This document shows positions 51,928 to 60,486 of a stretch of 64,000 nucleotides of DNA, piece after piece. The notes beneath the pieces are model-generated. The model was not told where the DNA came from. It ran no database searches and saw only the letters and a list, made by a program, of their open reading frames with translations. Position 1 is the stretch's first letter. Each line of letters begins with the position of its first letter. The translations under genes and the position numbers were made by a program. Source of the DNA: Deltaproteobacteria bacterium (GTDB lineage Bacteria; Myxococcota_A; UBA9042; PHBI01); contig WYBB01000255.1 of NCBI GenBank assembly GCA_011526585.1, positions 1-64,000 of the forward strand, in the 5' to 3' direction.

Positions 51928-53691
51928 ATGAACCCCGCCCCCACCCCGACCGATCGCTTCGAGATCGCCAGGACGCTTCGCAAGATCGGGTCCCTGCTCG
52001 GCCTGCAGGGCGCGCCGCCCTTTCGCGCGCAGGCCTACGCCAGGGGCGCCGCCGCCGTCGAGGCCGCCGAGGGCTTCGATCGCTTGCTCGCGCAGCGACG
52101 CCTCACCGATCTGCCGGGGATCGGCGCCGGGCTCGCCGCGCTCATCGACGAGCTCGCCACCACGGGACGCGCCACGCTCCTCGACGAGCTCGAATCCCAG
52201 CTCCCCCCGGGGGCGCACGAGCTCTCCGCCATCGTCGGCCTCGGCCCGATGCGGCAGCTGCACGAGGCCCTCGGCGTCGACTCGATCGATAGCCTCGAGG
52301 CCGCCTGCCTGGCCGGCCGGGTGCGCCTCGTGCGCGGCTTCGGCGACAAGACCGAGGCGCGCCTTCTCGAAAAGATCCGCGCCCACCGCGCGCGCGGTAG
52401 CGAGGTCCTGCTCGGCGACGCCAGGGCGATCGCCGCCGCGCTCGTCGATCAACTCGAAGCGAGCTGCCCGGGGGCCGAGGTCGTCACCGTCGGCGCGGTC
52501 CGTCGCGGGCTCGAGCTCGTGCCGAGGATCGATCTGGTCGCCAGGCGGATCCCGTCGGAGATGCTCGCCCACACGCTCTCGCACCACCCGCGCGTCGAAG
52601 CGGTCAGCCTCGGCGCCTCGCCCGACGAGCCAGCCGCCTCGGCCACGCTCGTCGGCGGCCTGGTCATCGCGGTCTGGCGCGACGACGACGACGACGCGCT
52701 GACCCTCGTCACCCACACCGGCCCACCCGAGCACGTCGACGCGATCCGCGCACGCCTCCCCGCGGACCACGCCCCCTTCGCGAGCGAGGTGGAGGTCTAT
52801 CACGCAGCCGGCCTCCCCGTCGTGCCGCCCGAGCTGCGCGACGACCCCGCCGCGCTCGATCCCTCCGCCGCCGCACCACGCCTCCTCGATGCGACCGAGA
52901 TCCAGGGCCTCGTGCACTGTCACACCACCTGGTCCGACGGCCGCAACTCGATCGCCGAGATGGCCGCCGCCGCCGCCGCCCGCGGCCTCGCCTACATCAC
53001 CTTCACCGACCACTCGCAGGCCGCGTCGTACGCCAACGGCCTCGACTTCGACCGGATGCAGCGCCAGTGGGACGAGATCGATCGCGTGCAGGCGAGCACC
53101 CCGGTCAGGCTCCTCAAAGGGATCGAGTCCGACATCCTCGCCGACGGCGCGCTCGACTACCCCGACGAGGTGCTCGCCCGCCTCGATCTCGTCATCGCGT
53201 CGATCCACGCACGACACGCGCAGAGCGGCCCCGCGATGACCGAGCGGCTCCTCCGCATGATGCGCCACCCCATCCGCAAGATCTGGGGCCACCCGCTCGG
53301 CCGTCTCCTGCAGCGGCGCGCGCCCATCGAATGCGACGTCGACGCCCTCCTGGCGACCGCGGCCGAGACCGGCACCATCATCGAGCTCAACGGTGATCCC
53401 CACCGCATGGACCTGCCGGTCGAATACGCCCGCAAGGCGCGCACCCTCGGCCTGCGCTTCGTCGCCTCGGTCGACGCCCACGGCACCGACCAGCTCGGCT
53501 ACCTCGACAACGCCGTCACGCTCGCCCGTCGCGCCGGACTCGGCCCCGAGCACGTGCTCAACACCTTGCCGGCCGACGCCTTCGTCGCCGCCGTGCGCCC
53601 CACGCGCGCCGTGCGCGACGCACGCGAGGAGCGCGACGATCACGCTCACGAACGCGACGCTGGCGCGCATGCGGTCAGAGCTCCAACCTGA
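51928..53691 (+). CDS. polX: Family X DNA polymerase-like protein (PolX) with degenerate polymerase site and intact PHP nuclease
   Basis: 587 residues. HhH/8-kDa region about 5-150 (LTDLPGIGAGLAALIDE, VRGFGDKTEARLLEKI), nucleotidyltransferase region about 160-290, PHP domain about 325-565. The PHP metal ligands are all present: His330/His332 (HCHTTWSDG), Asp361-His362, Glu400, His427, His455 and Asp516/His518. The polymerase motif is damaged: the usual GSxRRG...GDxD reads GAVRRG...PRID (Arg200 in place of the first Asp; Asp202 kept), and the third Asp is Ile247. So it should act as a 3'-5' exonuclease or AP-processing enzyme and not as a polymerase. The C-terminal tail overlaps the convergent gene by 17 bases. 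Confidence 0.88.
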   Translation: MNPAPTPTDRFEIARTLRKIGSLLGLQGAPPFRAQAYARGAAAVEAAEGFDRLLAQRRLTDLPGIGAGLAALIDELATTGRATLLDELESQLPPGAHELSAIVGLGPMRQLHEALGVDSIDSLEAACLAGRVRLVRGFGDKTEARLLEKIRAHRARGSEVLLGDARAIAAALVDQLEASCPGAEVVTVGAVRRGLELVPRIDLVARRIPSEMLAHTLSHHPRVEAVSLGASPDEPAASATLVGGLVIAVWRDDDDDALTLVTHTGPPEHVDAIRARLPADHAPFASEVEVYHAAGLPVVPPELRDDPAALDPSAAAPRLLDATEIQGLVHCHTTWSDGRNSIAEMAAAAAARGLAYITFTDHSQAASYANGLDFDRMQRQWDEIDRVQASTPVRLLKGIESDILADGALDYPDEVLARLDLVIASIHARHAQSGPAMTERLLRMMRHPIRKIWGHPLGRLLQRRAPIECDVDALLATAAETGTIIELNGDPHRMDLPVEYARKARTLGLRFVASVDAHGTDQLGYLDNAVTLARRAGLGPEHVLNTLPADAFVAAVRPTRAVRDAREERDDHAHERDAGAHAVRAPT

Positions 53692-54736
53692 GCTGCGCCC
53701 GCGCCCGCTCCGGCCGCTGGAACGTCGTGGTCGCCGGCTCGGGCATGCGCTCGAAACCCAGCCGCTGCCAGGTGCTCTCGAAGAGGTCCTCGATCATGCG
53801 CCAGCGCGGCCCGCTGCCGCGCATGCGCTCGCCGAAGCGCGAATCGGAGAGCTTGCCGTCGCGCGCCTCGCGGATCTGGTTCATCACCTTGTCGGCGCGC
53901 CCCGGCAGGAGCAACCTCAACCGCGCCTCGAAGACCTCCCGGACGGGCCCCGGCAGCCGCAGCATCGTGCGGTTGGCGAAGCGCGCACCCGCCGCCTTCG
54001 CGTCGCGCAAGAGCGTTGGGATATCCCCGTCGTTGAGCCCCGGGATGAGCGGCGCCAGGTTCACGCCGACCGTCAGGCCCGCGCCGGCCAGCCGCTCGAT
54101 CGTCTTGAGGCGCCGCGCCGGCGTGGGCGCATAGGGCTCGAGCGCGCGCGCCACCTCCGCGTCGGCAAACGGCAGGCTCAGCGCGATCGTCAGGTGGCTC
54201 ACCCGGGCGATCTCCTGCAGGATCTCGAGGTCGCGCTCGATCAGCGTCGACTTCGTGATGATGCCGACCGGGTTGCGATAGTCCGCGCAGACCTGCAGGC
54301 ACTGGCGCGTGAGCTGCCAGCTCGCCTCGAGCGGCTGATAGCAGTCGGTGTTGCCGGAGAAGACGACGCGCTCGCCCTTCCAGCGAGGGTGCTCGAAGGC
54401 CTCGCGCAGGAGCGTCGCGACCTCCGGCTTGACGACGAGCTTGCGCTCGAAGTCGGTGCCTGCGCCGAAGTCGAGGTACTCGTGCGTCGGCCGCGCGTAA
54501 CAGTACGCGCAACCATGGTAGCAGCCGCGATAGGGGTTGACGCTCCAGTTGAAGGGGATATCGGGGCTATCGTTCTTCGAGAGCGCCTGGCGCGAGCTGT
54601 CGAAGAAGACCTCCAGCGCGGCCTCGGGCGGTGGACCGAGGTGCTCCACCACCGTCGCCACCCACGGATTGGGCGGGTTGGCGACCTGGCGCAGGCGTTG
54701 TCGCTCGGTCGGGGCGTTCGGCGCGCGCTGCTGCAT
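53675..54736 (-). CDS. PA0069-family radical SAM protein
   Basis: 353 residues. The radical SAM cluster motif is Cys72-x3-Cys76-x2-Cys79 (GCYHGCAYCYARP), preceded by NWSVNPYRG, and followed by VVFSGNTDCYQPLE, GIITKSTLIERD and NRTMLRLPGPV. These blocks are typical of the PA0069 / spore-photoproduct-lyase-like group. The reaction is unknown; relatives are often discussed in connection with DNA damage. The promoter region carries a LexA-type palindrome (54751-54770), supporting a damage-response role. The ATG follows the -10 by only nine bases. Confidence 0.9.
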   Translation of the reverse strand: MQQRAPNAPTERQRLRQVANPPNPWVATVVEHLGPPPEAALEVFFDSSRQALSKNDSPDIPFNWSVNPYRGCYHGCAYCYARPTHEYLDFGAGTDFERKLVVKPEVATLLREAFEHPRWKGERVVFSGNTDCYQPLEASWQLTRQCLQVCADYRNPVGIITKSTLIERDLEILQEIARVSHLTIALSLPFADAEVARALEPYAPTPARRLKTIERLAGAGLTVGVNLAPLIPGLNDGDIPTLLRDAKAAGARFANRTMLRLPGPVREVFEARLRLLLPGRADKVMNQIREARDGKLSDSRFGERMRGSGPRWRMIEDLFESTWQRLGFERMPEPATTTFQRPERARAQLRLEL

Positions 54737-54745
54737 GATGTCCCC

Positions 54746-54773
54746 GGTATACCTGAAAGCATGTTCAGGTCAA
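54746..54773 (-). promoter_or_regulatory. SOS-type promoter: LexA-like box in a sigma70 promoter
   Basis: Minus strand TTGACC (54773-54768) and TATACC (54751-54746) are 16 bp apart. The palindrome ACCTGAA (54751-54757), six bases, TTCAGGT (54764-54770) fills the spacer and overlaps both hexamers. Read on the plus strand it fits, with one mismatch, the LexA pattern CTRHAMRYBYGTTCAGS that I recall for Myxococcus xanthus. Confidence 0.65.
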
Positions 54774-54887
54774 GCCCGAGATTCTCCAACTTGCAGGACC
54801 CCGGTCCCTCCACGCTGGTTTCATGCGCACGACTTTGTGGACCCGAGGTTTTCCTCCGCGGCGCGCGGTGCGTAGACTCCCCCTGAC

Positions 54888-55835
54888 GTGGCGAGGAAGA
54901 AGGACAATGGCGACGGCACCACGCAGGAGCGCTTCGGCATCCGGCTGAGGCGCTTTGCGGGCAGCGCGCTCTACAGCGATACGCTGAACGCTCCGATCCG
55001 CGTCGCCCACCTCACCGACTTGCACGTCGGCCTCGTGACCCCGATGAAGGTGCAGGCCGCAGCCGTCGACATCGTGCACCGCGAGAAGCCCGACATCGTC
55101 GTGATCACGGGTGATTTCGTCTGCCACAGCCACGCCTTCCTCGACGACCTCACCGAGATCATGCGCCGCTTCGAGGTGCCGATCTTCGGCGTGCTCGGCA
55201 ACCACGACTACTGGGCGGGCGCGCCCGGCGTGAGGAAGGCGCTCAAGCGCGGCGGCCTCGAGCTCCTCACGAACCAGAGCACCGTCATCGAGATCCGTGG
55301 GCAGAAGCTCCAGCTCGTCGGCCTCGACGACGCCTACACCGGCCACGCCGACCGGCACAAGGCGCTCAAGGGGATCTCCCACCACCTGCCGACGCTCGGG
55401 CTCTCCCACATCGCCGAGGAGGCCGATGGCCTCTGGGCCCACGGGATCCCGTTCGTGCTCTCGGGGCACACCCACGGCGGCCAGCTCACCGTCGCGCGCC
55501 TCAACGAGTTCGCGCTCGGCCGCATCGGCAAGCACCGCTACGTGCACGGCCTCTACGGCCGCCGCGAGGCGCATCGCCGCGAGGAGCACGGCGCGGTCTA
55601 CGTCGGCGCCGGCCTCGGTGCCGCCGTGGTGCCGCTGCGCGTAGGCGAGCGCGGCAACCGCGAGATCGCGCTCTTCGAGCTCGGCATGAAGCCCGGCGCC
55701 CTCATCGAGCACCACGCCGAGCAGACCCCGCTCAACCCACCGCGCGAGACCGACGAGGCGCGCGCCCGCGCCCTCGCGCACGAGCGCTTCCAGGCGCGAC
55801 GCAAGCGCCGCTTCCGCGCCCCGCGCGAGCACTGA
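54888..55835 (+). CDS. Metallophosphoesterase
   Basis: 315 residues from a GTG. The motif set of calcineurin-like phosphoesterases is complete: LTDLHVG (D-x-H), GDFVCHS, GNHDYW, and SGHTHGGQL (GHxH). The pattern with GHTHGGQ is typical of the YaeI-like membrane-associated phosphodiesterases, but no N-terminal membrane helix is present here. The C-terminus is very basic (RFQARRKRRFRAPREH). TAGACT lies nine bases before the GTG and there is no ribosome site, so translation may be leaderless. Substrate unknown. Divergent from the radical SAM gene. Confidence 0.88.
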   Translation: MARKKDNGDGTTQERFGIRLRRFAGSALYSDTLNAPIRVAHLTDLHVGLVTPMKVQAAAVDIVHREKPDIVVITGDFVCHSHAFLDDLTEIMRRFEVPIFGVLGNHDYWAGAPGVRKALKRGGLELLTNQSTVIEIRGQKLQLVGLDDAYTGHADRHKALKGISHHLPTLGLSHIAEEADGLWAHGIPFVLSGHTHGGQLTVARLNEFALGRIGKHRYVHGLYGRREAHRREEHGAVYVGAGLGAAVVPLRVGERGNREIALFELGMKPGALIEHHAEQTPLNPPRETDEARARALAHERFQARRKRRFRAPREH

Positions 55836-55856
55836 GCGTCCCGGCCGGGGACCCGC

Positions 55857-57545
55857 TCAGAGGACCAGGGTCTGCCGGTAGGTCAGCTCGACGTCGCCGG
55901 CCGGAAAGATCGAGCGGTCGAGGATCGCCTTGATGCAGCGCGACTTGTTGTCGCTCGCCGTGCCGTCGATCTTCGCGCCGACGGTCTTGCCGGTCGGGGT
56001 CACGGTGAACTCTACGCGCACGCGCTCCTGCGTCGCGTCGCTGCACTTGGCGAACTGGGTCTTCTTCTTGCCGAAGACCGCCGCGACCTCCTCGCCGAGC
56101 GCGTCCGCGGTCGCCGCCGCCTTCCTGGCCGCGGCCTCGTCGGCCGCCTTGCGCGACGCCTCGCCCGGGTCGAAGACCACGCGCGTCTCGTGCTTGCCGG
56201 TCTCGTCCTGGGTGAGCGCCGCCAGCCGCTCCGCGGTGAGCTCCTTCACCTTCGGCTGGGGCGGCGGCACCACCAGCCCGACCTTGCGCGCCGGCCTGGC
56301 CACCTCGTCGGTCGCGTCCGCCTGGACCGCGTCGCCCGTCTGCGCGTCGTCGGCGGCGCCACCGACCACGTCGGCCTCGGCGATGACCGGCGCGGTCTCG
56401 ACCCGCGGCTGGGCCGCCCGGCGCTCGACCGCCTCGTAGGGTTTGTGCTTCTGCGGCGCGACGTCGGCGACGATGAGCTCGTCGTCGGCCGGGCGTGACG
56501 CGAGGATCGCCACCAGCGCGCCCGCCGCCAGCACGCCGACGCCGATCCAGATCCAGCGCTTCTTCTTCGAGCCCTCGAGCCGCGCGACGACCGAGAACTC
56601 CTGGTTGAGCGCCATCATCTCGGCGCGCATGTCCTCGGGCGATCGCCCCGAGCGCGCGGTCGCGGGATCGTCCTCGGCGTCGAGGCCCGAGAGGTCGAAG
56701 ATGTCCTTGCGCGCTGCGACGGCCGACACGACCGGCGCGGGCGCGACGGAAGCGACGGGCGCAACGGGCGCGGACGCGACGGGCGCTACGGAGGTGGGCG
56801 GGCTGGGCGCGCTCGCGCTCGGCGGCGAGCGATCGAGCGCGCTCTCGACCTCGTCTCGCTTCGGCTCGGCGCCGATCGCGGCCGCTCGCTCGGCCTCCGT
56901 CGCCCGCTCGGCCTCTGCCGCCTCGGCCCGTTGTCGCTCTGCCGCCGCCCGCTCGGCCGCCGCCCGCTCGGCCGCCGCTCGCTCCGCCGCCGCTCGCTCC
57001 GCCTCCGCCGCCTCCGCCTCGCGCGCGGCCTGCTCGGCCGCCTCGCGCAACACCGCCGCCAGCGCCTCCGCCTCCGAGCGCGCCCCATCGGCGGGTCCCA
57101 GACCCGCCGCGTCGCCCCCACCGGCCAGCGCCGCGTCGCCCTCGCCGCCCGGCGCAGCCCGCTCCGTCCCGACCGCGGCCGTCTCGCCCAACGCGCCGAG
57201 CACCGGCAGGGGCGGCGGCTCGACCGCGAAGAGCCCGGCCAGCGCCTGGACCTCCCCGGCCCGCGCCCACTTGTCCATGCCGGCGGTCCACACGTAGGAG
57301 CGCTCGTCGATGCGACGCTCGTCGACCAGCGCGCGCACCTCCGCGAGCGCCAGCGGGCCCTTCTGCTCGCCACGAACGGCGACGAACCACGTCGTCTCAC
57401 CAGGGCGCTGGTGTTTGCCGGTGATGCCGTCCTTGACGGTCATCACCGCGCCGCACGCCGTACATCGGATCTTCAGGATGCGATTGACGACCTGCTCGTC
57501 GGGCAACTGGAGTCGAGTTCCGCAGGACGTGCAGCTGAAGAACAT
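55857..57545 (-). CDS. GltJ/AgmX-like protein: zinc finger, GYF, transmembrane, TonB-type C-terminus
   Basis: 562 residues. N-terminal MJ0042-type zinc ribbon with Cys5, Cys8, Cys28, Cys31; a GYF_2-type domain at about 52-105 (WFVAVRGEQKGPLALAEVRALVDERRIDERSYVW); a long charged Ala/Glu/Arg coiled-coil with AERAA repeats at about 165-225; one membrane helix at about 325-347 (WIWIGVGVLAAGALVAILA); and an AgmX/PglI TonB-like C-terminal domain (RVRVEFTVTPTGKTVGAKIDG...CIKAILDRSIFP). This is the domain order of Myxococcus GltJ/AgmX, part of the gliding-motility machine. None of the other glt genes is near, so a general envelope-energising role is also possible. Confidence 0.85.
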   Translation of the reverse strand: MFFSCTSCGTRLQLPDEQVVNRILKIRCTACGAVMTVKDGITGKHQRPGETTWFVAVRGEQKGPLALAEVRALVDERRIDERSYVWTAGMDKWARAGEVQALAGLFAVEPPPLPVLGALGETAAVGTERAAPGGEGDAALAGGGDAAGLGPADGARSEAEALAAVLREAAEQAAREAEAAEAERAAAERAAAERAAAERAAAERQRAEAAEAERATEAERAAAIGAEPKRDEVESALDRSPPSASAPSPPTSVAPVASAPVAPVASVAPAPVVSAVAARKDIFDLSGLDAEDDPATARSGRSPEDMRAEMMALNQEFSVVARLEGSKKKRWIWIGVGVLAAGALVAILASRPADDELIVADVAPQKHKPYEAVERRAAQPRVETAPVIAEADVVGGAADDAQTGDAVQADATDEVARPARKVGLVVPPPQPKVKELTAERLAALTQDETGKHETRVVFDPGEASRKAADEAAARKAAATADALGEEVAAVFGKKKTQFAKCSDATQERVRVEFTVTPTGKTVGAKIDGTASDNKSRCIKAILDRSIFPAGDVELTYRQTLVL

Positions 57546-57718
57546 GGTCTTCGATGTTTAGCATCTTCGCCCCGTGACTCCAACCCCGGCGCGCGCGCGT
57601 TGTCACCGGGCGTCCCGACGAGAGCGCGGCGTGCGCGATCCCCTGACGATCGATCCGCACCGGCGGCCGCACGCGACGGGTCCGCTCGGAACCGCTTCAC
57701 TCTTGGGGGTGAACCGGG

Positions 57719-57767
57719 TTCTGAATCAGAAACGAGCTTGACACCCTCGGCGGCACCTCTGTAGATT
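57719..57767 (+). promoter_or_regulatory. Promoter and adjoining palindrome for the Cys-rich lipoprotein gene
   Basis: TTGACA (57738-57743) with GTAGAT (57761-57766, 17-bp spacer) or TAGATT (57762-57767, 18-bp). Directly upstream is TTCTGA-A-TCAGAA (57719-57731), a perfect palindrome. The message would have a leader of about 140 bases before the ATG at 57914. The rest of 57546-57913 shows no gene; it is noticeably less GC-rich near the promoter. Confidence 0.55.
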
Positions 57768-57913
57768 TCGCGCCTGTTTGGCCAGGTTTGACGGAAGTCT
57801 GCGAAACCACGGCAAAAACTGTCACGGACCCACGGTGGGCCCGCGACGACCATCACCGCCACGGCCACCGCGCGAAGCTTCGTTGGGTAGGGGCGGACAT
57901 CAGAGGTGAGAAG

Positions 57914-60400
57914 ATGAGAACGGCTCCTTTCAAGCTGCTCACGTTCATGGCGGTGGCATCCATGGCCGCCGCTTGTGGCGACGACGGCGGTGGCAACAAC
58001 ACCGAAACCGACACGACGGTCACCCCCGATTCGACCGGCGACACGACCGGCGAGACCGGTCCCGACACGACCCCGCCGGGCGACACGACCACGACGCCCG
58101 ACGGCAACGACGTCACCGACACCCAGACCTGCGGCCTGCGCGAGTGTGGCACCTTCGGCAACCTGAACTGCGGTGACTGCAGCGACAAGCCCGGCACCGA
58201 GTGCAACGACCAAGGCCGCTGCGTCGTCCCCGGCCAGCCGCTCGGCGCCTTCTGCGGCCTCACCAGCACCTGCAGCGAGTCCAGCGCCAACTTCCCGGCC
58301 TGCCTCGACGAGCAGTGCGACACCAACCTCTGCCTGTCGAACACCTCGGGCGGCGCCTTCGCGCTCACGTTCTTCCGCGACTGGGTGAACGTCTTCGCGG
58401 GCAGCTACTGCACCGCCGCGTGCAACATCTACAAGGACTCGAACAACGACGGCGTCAACGACGCCGACGCGCAGGACGACTGCAACCCGGCCGACATCGT
58501 CGACGGTCCGGTCGGCAACGCCATGCGCTGCGTCAACTTCGCCCCGATCGACTCGAACCCGGTCGGCCTCTGCATCGCCGGCAGCGCCTTCTCGCGCTGC
58601 GACGAGCCGAGCGACTGCCCCGCCGGCGAGACCTGCGAGCTCGGCTCGGTGCTCGGCATCCTCGAGGGCCGCTGCGTCGCCAAGTACAAGGCCGGTGACT
58701 GGGGTGACGTCGTCGGCATCGGCGGCGAGTGCAACGCCGACCCCGAGGTCGGTGACGGCGTCGCCTTGTGCGAGGCCGGCTACTGCGAGTTCTTCGGCTG
58801 CGCGACCTCGTGCGGCGGCGACGACGACTGCCTGACGGTCGCGACCGGCGTGTGCAGCGGCGGCACCTGCACCGGCAAGCCGGGCACCACCTGCACGGAC
58901 GACGCCGACTGCTCGAGCTTCGAGTGCGGCGCGCTCGACCTCGGCGACCTCGGCGCCTTCGGCCGCTGCGGCCCCAAGACCTGCGCCGACGAGTACGGCT
59001 GCGGCCCTGGCTTCACCTGCTCGTGGGGCTGGAACGGCAGCGTGCGCAACCCGGGCCCCGACAACTCCTGCCTGCGCGAGCTCGCCGACGGCGAGGATCT
59101 CGGCGAGGCCTGCGACCCCGACCCGACCGACAACGACATCGTCAACGGCGGCGCGGTCTGCAAGTCCGACCTCTGCCTCGGCGCGCGCTGCTCGCAGGTC
59201 TGCTCGAGCGACGAGCAGTGCGGCGACGGCGGTCTCTGCGGCTACTACGAGTTCTCCGACGCGATGATCGCCTGCGACGAGGACGCCGACTGCGGCGCCG
59301 GCAACGCCTGCACCATGGAGGACGGCGCCTGCTACAACGCCTCGACCTTCGAGTACATCCGCGCCGAGGAGGACACCTTCGTGCTCGGTTTGAACTTCTG
59401 CAACTCGCTCGAGGGCTCGACCGGCAGCTGCCTCAGCCACACCGACTGCGGCGCGAGCGAGAGCTGCGAGCTCTACCTCCAGCAGAACTACCTCCAGGAC
59501 GGCTCGGTCGACCCCGACGCCCCGGTCGTGATGGCCGGCGCCTGCCTGCCGGCCCAGGGCCCGGGTGAGCTCGGCGACGAGTGCACCGACTTCTCGGACT
59601 GCAAGTCGGGCTTCTGCATCCCGATCACCGACACCTTCGCGATCTGCTCGGAGCCCTGCACCGCGTCGGCGGACTGCGGCTCCTTCAACATCGGCGAGGA
59701 CGCGGTCAACGGCGTCTGCAACAGCTACCTCTACAGCTTCGCGGGCGACCTCGAGCGCTTCCAGAACTTCACCTACGTCGGCCTGTGCGTCTTCGACTTC
59801 GGCTCGACCGCCGACTGCGCGGACGACTTCACCTGCGAGGCGGCGACCGAGGCGTGTTTCCCCAACGCCATCGCCGGCAACGATCCGACCAAGGCCAGCA
59901 ACGTCGAGTACCTCTGCTTCCAGGTCTGGGAGACGGCCGAGCAGGCCGGCACCAAGCAGCTCGGCGAGGCCTGCGACCCCGAGGCCGAGGTCGGCGAGTG
60001 CGCCAGCGGCTTCTGCACCCCCGAGGTCGGCGACGAGACCACCGGCTACTGCAGCCAGCTCTGCAACGCCGGCGACGACTGCGGCGGCGGCGATCTCTCG
60101 TGCACCGAGCTCGTGCGCGTGCCGCGCGCCGGCGCCTACGCCGCCAACACCGGCACCTTCGGCCTGTGCCTGAAGGACCAGGAGTGCGGCGGCTGCACGA
60201 GCCACCTCGACTGCCCGGGCAGCCTCGTCTGCGCCAACCTCGGCACCGCGGGGACCCCCGCCTACCAGTGCGTGCCGGGCTGCGAGACGGTCGACGACTG
60301 CGCGGCCGAGACGGTGAGCGACGCGTGCAACACCGCCACCGACGAGTTCGGCGAGACGGCCATGGGCTGCTTCCGTCCGAACAACAACTACTGCCAGTAA
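57914..60400 (+). CDS. Large Cys-rich (Dickkopf/EGF-like) lipoprotein
   Basis: 828 residues from the ATG at 57914 with AGAGG in front; the longer frame from 57788 adds leader sequence. The lipoprotein signal ends MAAAC-GDD. A Thr/Asp/Gly-rich linker to about residue 70 is followed by some fifteen Cys-rich units of the type 'C..D.DCxxGxCxxxx.C...C' (examples: CSESSANFPACLDEQC, CNSLEGSTGSCLSHTDC, CTDFSDCKSGFC). This is the Dickkopf N-terminal Cys-rich style common on myxobacterial cell surfaces. No enzymatic motif. A strong promoter and a classical terminator (60423) frame it as a single well-expressed gene. Confidence 0.82.
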   Translation: MRTAPFKLLTFMAVASMAAACGDDGGGNNTETDTTVTPDSTGDTTGETGPDTTPPGDTTTTPDGNDVTDTQTCGLRECGTFGNLNCGDCSDKPGTECNDQGRCVVPGQPLGAFCGLTSTCSESSANFPACLDEQCDTNLCLSNTSGGAFALTFFRDWVNVFAGSYCTAACNIYKDSNNDGVNDADAQDDCNPADIVDGPVGNAMRCVNFAPIDSNPVGLCIAGSAFSRCDEPSDCPAGETCELGSVLGILEGRCVAKYKAGDWGDVVGIGGECNADPEVGDGVALCEAGYCEFFGCATSCGGDDDCLTVATGVCSGGTCTGKPGTTCTDDADCSSFECGALDLGDLGAFGRCGPKTCADEYGCGPGFTCSWGWNGSVRNPGPDNSCLRELADGEDLGEACDPDPTDNDIVNGGAVCKSDLCLGARCSQVCSSDEQCGDGGLCGYYEFSDAMIACDEDADCGAGNACTMEDGACYNASTFEYIRAEEDTFVLGLNFCNSLEGSTGSCLSHTDCGASESCELYLQQNYLQDGSVDPDAPVVMAGACLPAQGPGELGDECTDFSDCKSGFCIPITDTFAICSEPCTASADCGSFNIGEDAVNGVCNSYLYSFAGDLERFQNFTYVGLCVFDFGSTADCADDFTCEAATEACFPNAIAGNDPTKASNVEYLCFQVWETAEQAGTKQLGEACDPEAEVGECASGFCTPEVGDETTGYCSQLCNAGDDCGGGDLSCTELVRVPRAGAYAANTGTFGLCLKDQECGGCTSHLDCPGSLVCANLGTAGTPAYQCVPGCETVDDCAAETVSDACNTATDEFGETAMGCFRPNNNYCQ

Positions 60401-60422
60401 TCCTGAAACGTAGTTGAAAGAG

Positions 60423-60455
60423 CGGGCGTCCTCCGGGGCGCCCGTTTCTTTTTTT
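60423..60455 (+). terminator. Rho-independent terminator
   Basis: CGGGCGTCC (60423-60431), loop TCCG, GGGCGCCCG (60436-60444), then TTTCTTTTTTT. A classical GC stem with a T-run, the best intrinsic terminator in the window. Confidence 0.92.
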
Positions 60456-60486
60456 GCACGAGCATCACGCCCCCCTCCATGGCACG

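Noticed and set aside
50734..53670. A 978-codon frame opposite the phosphatase-like gene and polX
   Set aside because: Antisense shadow rich in Gly/Arg/Glu; both genes on the plus strand have clear motifs.
57473..60205. A 910-codon frame opposite the Cys-rich lipoprotein
   Set aside because: Val/Ala/Gly repeats are the complement of the Cys-rich codons; no start signal.
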